Positions 58,736 through 64,000 of a stretch of 64,000 nucleotides of DNA are shown here, piece by piece. Source of the DNA: Nonomuraea sp. SYSU D8015 (lineage in GTDB: Bacteria; Actinomycetota; Actinomycetes; Streptosporangiales; Streptosporangiaceae); contig NZ_VJYI01000002.1 in the NCBI RefSeq assembly GCF_008065375.1, forward strand, positions 620,001 through 684,000, given 5' to 3'. The number at the start of each line of letters is the position of its first letter. Position 1 is the first letter of the stretch. The notes under the pieces were generated by a model. The model did not search any database and had not been told where the DNA came from. It worked only from the letters and a program-made list of their open reading frames with translations. Position numbers and translations under genes: made by a program.

Positions 58736-59764
58736 ATGAGAACGCCCAGCAGGTACCGGGTGGCCGCCCGGATGATCGCCGCGATCGGCGTCGTCTCGCT
58801 CGTCGCCGCCTGTGCCGGCAACGGAGGCACCGCCGGCAATGGCGGCGCCACCGGCGGAGGCTACCCGGACCAGAACATCACATTCGTCGTGCCGTTCAGC
58901 GCGGGCGGCCCGACGGACACCGTCACCCGCTTGATCGCCGAGCCGATGGCCGCCAAGCTCGGCGGCAAGATCGTCGTCCAGAACGTCGAGGGCGCGGGCG
59001 GCACTGTCGGCGCAGGCGAGGTCGCACGGGCCCAGCCCGACGGCTACACCGTGCTCATGCACCACATCGGCATGTCGACGGCGCCCGCCCTGTACCAGAA
59101 CCTGGGCTACAAGCCGCTCGAGGACTTCGAGATGGTCGGGCTCGTCACCGAGGTGCCGATGACGGTCGTCGCCCGCAAGGACTTCGCGCCCGCGACGCTC
59201 AAGGACCTGGTGACCCACGTGAAGGCGAACGCCAACAAGGTCACGCTGGCCAACGCCGGCATCGGCGCCGCGTCCCACCTGTGCGGCCTGCTGTTCCAGA
59301 CCGCCGCCGGGGTCAAGCTCCAGGAGGTCCCGTACGAGGGCACCGGCCCCGCGCTGACCGACCTCGTCGGCGGCCAGGTCGACTTCATGTGCGACCAGAC
59401 GACGAACACCAGCGGCCAGATCTCCGCGGGCGAGGTGAAGGCGTACGCGGTCACCACGCCGGAGCGGGTGAAGAGCCTGCCCGACGTGCCCACCACGACC
59501 GAGGCCGGGCTGCCCCAGCTCCAGGTCAGCGTGTGGCACGGTCTCTACGTCCCGAAGGGCACGCCGCAGGACGTCGTCCAGAAGCTGTCCGAGGCGCTGA
59601 AGACGGCACTGGCCGACCAGAAGGTCATCGACCAGATGGCCAAGCTCGGCACCGCGCCGGTCCCGGCCGAGAGCGCGACCCCGCAGGCGCACCGGGCCAA
59701 GCTCCAAGAGCAGATCGGCACCTGGGCGAGGGTCATCGCCGACGCCGGCGTCAAGGCCTCCTGA
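58736..59764 (+). CDS. tctC: Tripartite tricarboxylate transporter binding protein
   Basis: A 342-residue lipoprotein (GVVSLVAACAGNGG lipobox). The family pattern is clear: NITFVVPFSAGGPTDTVTRL, KIVVQNVEGAGGTVGAGEVA, DGYTVLMHHIGMSTAPALY, and GTGPALTDLVGGQVDFMCDQ. It captures a carboxylic acid outside the cell and hands it to TctA/TctB. tctB follows with a one-base gap. The divergent TctD-like regulator probably controls it. Confidence 0.93.
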   Translation: MRTPSRYRVAARMIAAIGVVSLVAACAGNGGTAGNGGATGGGYPDQNITFVVPFSAGGPTDTVTRLIAEPMAAKLGGKIVVQNVEGAGGTVGAGEVARAQPDGYTVLMHHIGMSTAPALYQNLGYKPLEDFEMVGLVTEVPMTVVARKDFAPATLKDLVTHVKANANKVTLANAGIGAASHLCGLLFQTAAGVKLQEVPYEGTGPALTDLVGGQVDFMCDQTTNTSGQISAGEVKAYAVTTPERVKSLPDVPTTTEAGLPQLQVSVWHGLYVPKGTPQDVVQKLSEALKTALADQKVIDQMAKLGTAPVPAESATPQAHRAKLQEQIGTWARVIADAGVKAS

Positions 59765-59765
59765 G

Positions 59766-60227
59766 GTGGAGCGCCGCCGGTCCTTCCCGGACGTCCTCGC
59801 CGGGGGAATCTTCGTCCTGATCGGTGGCGCATTCGTGGTGGGGTCGCTCGGCTACGAGCTGGGCACCCCGCTGCGGATGGGCCCCGGCGCCTTCCCGCTG
59901 CTGGTCGGCGCGATCGTGGCCGCCCTCGGTCTGGCCATCGTCGTCAAGGGACTCATCGTCGGCGAGGCGATCTCGTTCGGGCCGATCCCCTGGCGTGCCG
60001 TCGCCGTCATCGTGGTCGCGGTCCTGTTCTTCGGCTTCACCGTACGGGGCCTCGGGTTCGTCCCGACGTCAGCGGTGACCGCCCTGCTCACCACCCTGGC
60101 CAGCTCGCGCGTACGGCTGGTCACGGCCCTGGCCGTGACCGCCGGGCTGACCGTGGCCAGCACGCTCATCTTCGTCGTCGGGCTTCAGCTGCGGATTCCG
60201 CTCTTGGGCCCGTGGCTGGGATTCTGA
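59766..60227 (+). CDS. tctB: Tripartite tricarboxylate transporter small membrane subunit
   Basis: A 153-residue membrane protein (GTG start) with four hydrophobic helices (LAGGIFVLIGGAFVVGSLGY, GAFPLLVGAIVAALGLAIVV, WRAVAVIVVAVLFFGFTV, LAVTAGLTVASTLIFVVGL). GYELGTPLRMGPGAFPLLVG is the TctB signature. It forms the membrane complex with TctA. Confidence 0.92.
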   Translation: MERRRSFPDVLAGGIFVLIGGAFVVGSLGYELGTPLRMGPGAFPLLVGAIVAALGLAIVVKGLIVGEAISFGPIPWRAVAVIVVAVLFFGFTVRGLGFVPTSAVTALLTTLASSRVRLVTALAVTAGLTVASTLIFVVGLQLRIPLLGPWLGF

Positions 60228-60247
60228 CGCGGCATCCGGATTGAGGT

Positions 60248-61753
60248 ATGGAACTTTTCGACAACCTCGCGCTGGGCTTCTCCACGGCCCTCCTGGTCCA
60301 GAACGTCCTCTACTGCTTCGTGGGAGTGCTGCTCGGGACGGCGGTCGGCGTGCTGCCCGGCATCGGGCCGACGGCGACGGTGGCGATGCTGCTGCCGATC
60401 ACGTTCAGCTTCGAGCCGGTGACCGCGCTCATCATGCTGGCCGGCATCTATTACGGCGCACAGTACGGCGGCTCGACGACCGCCATCCTGATCAACCTGC
60501 CCGGTGAGTCGTCGGCAGCGGTCACGGCGCTGGACGGGCACGAGATGGCCCGGCAGGGCCGGGCCGGCGCGGCCCTGGCCGCCGCCGCGGTCGGATCCTT
60601 CATCGCCGGTACGGTGGCCACCGTCGCCCTGGCCGTCGCGGCCCCACCGCTGGCCCGCGTCGCGCTGCAGTTCGGCCCGGCCGAATACTTCTCGCTGGTG
60701 CTGCTCGGCCTGATCGTGTCGATCGCGCTGGCGCGCGGCACGGCGCTCAAGGCACTGGCGATGATCTTCCTCGGCGTCCTGCTCGGCACGGTCGGCCAGG
60801 ACATCTACACCGGCACGCCCCGGTTCGTGTTCGACGAGCGCGAACTGTACGGCGGCATCGACTTCGTGTCGGTCGCCGTCGGCATGTTCGGGGTGGCCGA
60901 GATCCTGCGCAACCTGGAGAACGAGCAGACCCGCACGGCGATCGTCAGCAAGGTGAAGAACCTCTGGCCGACCCGCGAGGACCGCCGCCGGATCGTCGGC
61001 CCGATCCTGCGGGGCACGGGTCTCGGCGCCGCGCTCGGCGTCCTGCCCGGTGGTGGCCACGTGCTGGCCTCGTTCACTTCGTACGCCGTCGAGAAGCGGA
61101 TCTCGAAGCGGCAGCAGGAGTTCGGCCACGGCGCGATCGAGGGCGTCGCCGGGCCCGAGTCGGCCAACAACGCCGCCGCGCAGACGTCGTTCATCCCGCT
61201 GCTCACCCTGGGTCTGCCCGCCCACCCGGTCATGGCGCTGATGGTCGGCGCCTTCATCGTCCACGGCATAACCCCCGGCCCGAACGTCATCGTCGACGAG
61301 CCGGAGCTGTTCTGGGGCCTGATCGCGTCGATGTGGATCGGCAACGTGCTGCTCGTGCTGCTGAACCTGCCGCTGATCGGCATGTGGGTGCGCATGCTGC
61401 GCATCCCTTACCAGGTCTTGTTCCCGATGATCATTTTGTTCGCCTCCATCGGCACGTACTCCCTGGGGTTCAACGCGTACGACGTCTACGCGATCGTGTT
61501 CTTCGGGATCCTGGGCTACATCCTGATCAAGTGCGGCTGCGAGCCGGCGCCGCTGCTGCTCGGCTTCGTCCTCGGGCCCCTGCTCGAGGAGAACCTGCGG
61601 CGGGCGCTCATCATCTCGCGCGGCGACGCGTCGGTCTTCGTGACCCGGCCGATCTCCGCGGTGCTCCTGGTCCTGGCCGTGGCGGCGCTCGCCGTCACCG
61701 TCCTCCCGGCGATCCGCAAGCGCCGCGAGATCGTGTTCTCCGAGGAGGAGTAG
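60248..61753 (+). CDS. tctA: Tripartite tricarboxylate transporter large membrane subunit
   Basis: A 501-residue membrane protein with about a dozen helices. The signatures are GVLPGIGPTATVAMLLPITF, YYGAQYGGSTTAILINLPGE, GVLPGGGHVLASFTSYAVEK and TSFIPLLTLGLPAHPVMALM. It is the ion-driven translocation subunit. The operon tctC-B-A ends here; the convergent gas-vesicle cluster starts 20 bases later without a clear terminator. Confidence 0.95.
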   Translation: MELFDNLALGFSTALLVQNVLYCFVGVLLGTAVGVLPGIGPTATVAMLLPITFSFEPVTALIMLAGIYYGAQYGGSTTAILINLPGESSAAVTALDGHEMARQGRAGAALAAAAVGSFIAGTVATVALAVAAPPLARVALQFGPAEYFSLVLLGLIVSIALARGTALKALAMIFLGVLLGTVGQDIYTGTPRFVFDERELYGGIDFVSVAVGMFGVAEILRNLENEQTRTAIVSKVKNLWPTREDRRRIVGPILRGTGLGAALGVLPGGGHVLASFTSYAVEKRISKRQQEFGHGAIEGVAGPESANNAAAQTSFIPLLTLGLPAHPVMALMVGAFIVHGITPGPNVIVDEPELFWGLIASMWIGNVLLVLLNLPLIGMWVRMLRIPYQVLFPMIILFASIGTYSLGFNAYDVYAIVFFGILGYILIKCGCEPAPLLLGFVLGPLLEENLRRALIISRGDASVFVTRPISAVLLVLAVAALAVTVLPAIRKRREIVFSEEE

Positions 61754-61773
61754 CTGAACACCCCTTCGAACGA

Positions 61774-62085
61774 TCAGGAGCGGGGAAGGAGGGAGCCGAG
61801 CGGTCCGAGGTCGATGTTGAGATCGTCCGGAGACACCTCGAACCGCTCGCACAGCTCCGTCATGGCCTCTTCCAGCCGCATCAACGTCAGGCCCAGCACT
61901 TCGACCTGTTCGTCCGACAGGTCTCCCTGCTCCATCCGCCGGATGGACTGGCGCTCGACGAGCTGGCGGACGAGCTCGACGAGCGTCAGGACGAGACGGG
62001 ACAAGTCGCGCTCCACGGCCTCGCGGTCCGCCTCGATGCGCAGCCGCCTCGACGGCCGGCTCTCCGCGTCCTGGCGACTATTCAT
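61774..62085 (-). CDS. gvpK: Gas vesicle protein GvpK
   Basis: A 103-residue protein with start MNSRQDAESRPSRRLRIEAD. VERDLSRLVLTLVELVRQLV and QSIRRMEQGDLSDEQVEVLG are the GvpK pattern. It is an accessory protein in gas-vesicle assembly, and last in the operon as in Streptomyces clusters. It overlaps gvpS by eight bases. Confidence 0.92.
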   Translation of the reverse strand: MNSRQDAESRPSRRLRIEADREAVERDLSRLVLTLVELVRQLVERQSIRRMEQGDLSDEQVEVLGLTLMRLEEAMTELCERFEVSPDDLNIDLGPLGSLLPRS

Positions 62086-62311
62086 GGCGGCGCGCACCTG
62101 CGATCGTGTCGGACTCCCGTACGGACGTGATCAGCGCGCGCAGGGAGATGCGGACGAGATCGATGTCCGCGATCGAGAGCACGAGGTCCCCGCTGACGAC
62201 GACCCCGCCCGCCAGCAGCCGGTCCAGGAGGTCCACCAGCGCCACCCGCTCGGGCGGCAGGCGTCCCCCGCGCGCCGGGACCGCGTCCCGCGAGCCGTCA
62301 GGGAGCGTCAT
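62078..62311 (-). CDS. gvpS: GvpA-family accessory protein (GvpS-like)
   Basis: A 77-residue member of the GvpA/J/M/S family: ERVALVDLLDRLLAGGVVVS and LSIADIDLVRISLRALITSV. It lies between gvpL and gvpK, the usual place of gvpS in actinobacteria. Without the true GvpA for comparison, an alternative name such as GvpM is possible. Confidence 0.85.
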   Translation of the reverse strand: MTLPDGSRDAVPARGGRLPPERVALVDLLDRLLAGGVVVSGDLVLSIADIDLVRISLRALITSVRESDTIAGARRHE

Positions 62312-63098
62312 CTCGCACCTCCGCCTCCCCCGTCTCGACGGGCGCCGTGAAGGAGTAGGGCGCCCATGGGCCGGTCAGCTCGACGTCGATGCCCTCTCCG
62401 CGCAGCTCCTCGACGACCTGCCCGAACTCCTCGGTGCGGCCCTCGTCGACCAGGTACGCACCGTTGAGCACCATCCATCCCTCACGACCCGACAGCTGCG
62501 GGTCCTGAGCGCGGTGGCGGCGGCTCGCCACCGCGACGGAACTCAGCAGGTCGTGGATGCGCTCGGCCCGCACGACCGCCTGCCGCCACGCCTCCTCGCG
62601 GGTACGCAGGCCGGCTTGACGCTTCTTGAGGTACGCCGTTCCCGGGCTGCGCTGCGAGGCCGGTTCCTCGGCCGGGGGCGCAGCGGACGGGGTGGCGGAC
62701 ACCTTCACGCCCCATTCCTGGCGGCCGGCGATGCGGGACAGCGCCTCCAGGAAGTCGTCCCGGCGCTGTTCCATGAGGTTCCGGATCTGCGTTTCGCCGC
62801 GATAGACCGTGACCAGCCGCGCCGGAGCGGTCGGCGCCTCGGCCGCCACCGCCTCCACCACCCGGTGATGGGCGCGGGCGGTCTCGCCGAGCCAGTCGAT
62901 GTCCTCCAGCGACCGCCGGAGCGGTTCCTCGCCGAACTCCGTCAAGGGGACGGCGCTCACGTACGCCACGAGACCGGCATGGGAGATCACCCGTACGGGG
63001 CCGCCCGCGACCCCCGTCAAACCTCCCAACGCCCCCTCCGACGGCGGCGAGTCCTGACCGAGCGCGACCGCGTAGAGGTACGTGCCCACGTCAACCAT
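62298..63098 (-). CDS. gvpL: Gas vesicle protein GvpL/GvpF
   Basis: A 266-residue protein with start MVDVGTYLYAVALGQDSPPS. GTYLYAV, VAYVSAVPLTEFGEEPLRRS, LARAHHRVV-like helices and a C-terminal NGAYLVDEGRTEEFGQVVEE are typical of the GvpF/L family. Its place after gvpJ suggests GvpL rather than GvpF. It overlaps gvpJ by eight bases and gvpS by 14. Confidence 0.9.
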   Translation of the reverse strand: MVDVGTYLYAVALGQDSPPSEGALGGLTGVAGGPVRVISHAGLVAYVSAVPLTEFGEEPLRRSLEDIDWLGETARAHHRVVEAVAAEAPTAPARLVTVYRGETQIRNLMEQRRDDFLEALSRIAGRQEWGVKVSATPSAAPPAEEPASQRSPGTAYLKKRQAGLRTREEAWRQAVVRAERIHDLLSSVAVASRRHRAQDPQLSGREGWMVLNGAYLVDEGRTEEFGQVVEELRGEGIDVELTGPWAPYSFTAPVETGEAEVRDDAP

Positions 63099-63459
63099 CG
63101 GGCTGCTCCTGTTCGCGCGGCCGCTTCCTGGTGTCCGTCTCCGGCAGCGCATGACGCGACCGCTCAGCGGCGAGCTGGTCGCGGAGCGTGCGGTTCTCCT
63201 CCAGCAACTCCTGGTTCTTCCCGGTGAGCCATGGGTCGTGTTCCCACCAGTCGATGCCCATCTCCCTGGCCGTGTCGACGGATGCGATGACCAGGCGGAG
63301 CTTGATGGTCAGTAATTCGATGTCCAGGAGGTTCACGCGGATGTCGCCAGCGATCACTATCCCGCTGTCGAGGACCCGCTCCAGAATGTCGCCGAGGTTC
63401 GCCGACTCCCGGCCCTGCGGAGAGTAGGGGTGGTTCACCATGGAGCTGGATTGCGTCAT
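63091..63459 (-). CDS. gvpJ: Gas vesicle protein GvpJ (GvpA family)
   Basis: A 122-residue protein. The GvpA-type core NLGDILERVLDSGIVIAGDI and then VNLLDIELLTIKLRLVIASV is followed by WWEHDPWLTGKNQELLEENR and a charged tail. The length and tail fit GvpJ, a minor shell protein at the vesicle tips, rather than the main GvpA. Confidence 0.88.
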   Translation of the reverse strand: MTQSSSMVNHPYSPQGRESANLGDILERVLDSGIVIAGDIRVNLLDIELLTIKLRLVIASVDTAREMGIDWWEHDPWLTGKNQELLEENRTLRDQLAAERSRHALPETDTRKRPREQEQPDG

Positions 63460-63470
63460 GTCGCCGTGCC

Positions 63471-63800
63471 TCACGCGTTGTCGCTGCTACCGCGCCTGTA
63501 GCGCCGCTTCCTTCGGTAGGAGATCAGATTTCCGTCCATGTCCAGCTCGGCCTCGTAGAGCGCCAGGATGTCGCCGGACGAAGGGACGCGGCGGTCCTCC
63601 ACCACCTCCACCTCGACCATCCAGCCGTCCTCGACCGGCTGCACCCGCGTGGCGCCTTCCACTTCCTTGGCGGTCAGGCCGGTAATGTGCCGCAGCCCGG
63701 CCGCTCCGGCGGTCTCCGCCGACAGGGTGCGAGAACGGCGCCCTTCGGCTCCCGTGTCGGCCTGCTCCTTGCCCTCGGGGGCATCTCGCCTGGCAGGCAA
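63471..63800 (-). CDS. gvpO: Gas vesicle protein GvpO
   Basis: A 109-residue protein from a TTG start at 63800 (GGGGGTG upstream). The C-terminal domain (VQPVEDGWMVEVEVVEDRRV, ALYEAELDMDGNLISYRRKR) is GvpO. The N-terminal 40 residues are charged and disordered. In Streptomyces gvpO usually heads the cluster; here it lies between gvpG and gvpJ. Confidence 0.88.
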   Translation of the reverse strand: MPARRDAPEGKEQADTGAEGRRSRTLSAETAGAAGLRHITGLTAKEVEGATRVQPVEDGWMVEVEVVEDRRVPSSGDILALYEAELDMDGNLISYRRKRRYRRGSSDNA

Positions 63801-63804
63801 GCGA

Positions 63805-64000
63805 TCACCCCCTCTCGTGGCCGTCGGCCGCCCCGCCGACGCCGGCGGAACCGGATCCGCCGATCATCTGCCGGGAGATCAGCTCCATCTCGCGGACGGC
63901 ATCCTCCTTCGAGATCGCACCGTCCGCCTGGAGCCGCTCGATCTCCTCCAGCCGGTGCCGGACCCTGACGGGGTCGTATGTCTCCCGCTCGGCCTGTTCC
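63805..64000 (-). CDS. gvpG: Gas vesicle protein GvpG (5' end beyond window)
   Basis: The last 65 residues are present, entering from the right edge and ending at TGA 63805. AERETYDPVRVRHRLEEIER and AISKEDAVREMELISRQMI match GvpG, a small helical accessory protein. A glycine-rich tail follows. The main gvpA and gvpF genes are expected further right. Confidence 0.85.
   Translation of the reverse strand, partial: EQAERETYDPVRVRHRLEEIERLQADGAISKEDAVREMELISRQMIGGSGSAGVGGAADGHERG

Noticed and set aside
60185..61852. 555-codon open frame opposite tctA
   Set aside because: Its sequence is dominated by R, D, H, Q and G, typical of an antisense shadow; tctA is certain.
1..64000. CRISPR arrays, rRNA genes or complete tRNA genes
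   Set aside because: No regularly spaced short repeats and no rRNA-like sequence were seen. The four tRNA-like pieces lack the 5' half (no D arm or acceptor 5' strand).

Overview
The window is high-GC actinobacterial DNA. The gene content (pSAM2-type integrative element, FxsA/FxsB peptide system, EACC1-type component, ECF41 sigma factor, gas-vesicle genes) fits a member of the Streptosporangiales such as Nonomuraea or Streptosporangium. The genus is an inference; no rRNA or complete tRNA gene is present.

Positions 941-17917 are an actinomycete integrative and conjugative element (AICE). It is bounded by a perfect 46-bp direct repeat that is the 3' half of a tRNA-Ala(UGC), with a U70-type acceptor end. 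Reading leftwards from a near-consensus promoter at 11845-11873 and a KorSA-like GntR regulator, it carries small zinc-binding proteins, a MazG-like protein, a Tra FtsK-type translocase, a cytosine methylase, a DUF2637 spread protein, a run of about a dozen tiny CxxCxGxG or CxxC zinc-hairpin proteins, a RepSA-like initiator, an excisionase and an integrase. A Pif-like Nudix gene, a TcmP/DUF5131 pair and a membrane protein lie on its right side.

Positions 17874-31970 are a graveyard of earlier insertions at the same tRNA site. Two more att copies (29651, 31886), a remnant interrupted by an IS5-family element (21227) and nearly identical terminator hairpins mark the joints. Between them lie a polysaccharide lyase, a two-domain serine protease, a two-component system flanked by a duplicated inverted leader, decayed transposases, an aldo/keto reductase with an HxlR regulator, a PIN/Phd toxin-antitoxin pair and a GNAT enzyme.

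Positions 32232-45547 look like a conflict or peptide-signalling island: an EACC1-like protein, a membrane M48 protease, a zinc-ribbon membrane protein, a KAP NTPase, a STAND/TPR NTPase, and a full fxsA/fxsT/fxsB set whose FxsB is fused to a HExxH domain. Positions 48005-53563 hold a vWA/PP2C/kinase triad followed by an FHA kinase and a membrane-anchored binding protein.

From 53854 on the content looks more chromosomal: an ECF41 sigma factor, a TAXI binding protein, a TctD/TctE-like two-component system next to tctCBA with a direct-repeat operator, and the end of a gas-vesicle cluster (gvpG-O-J-L-S-K) that runs off the right edge.
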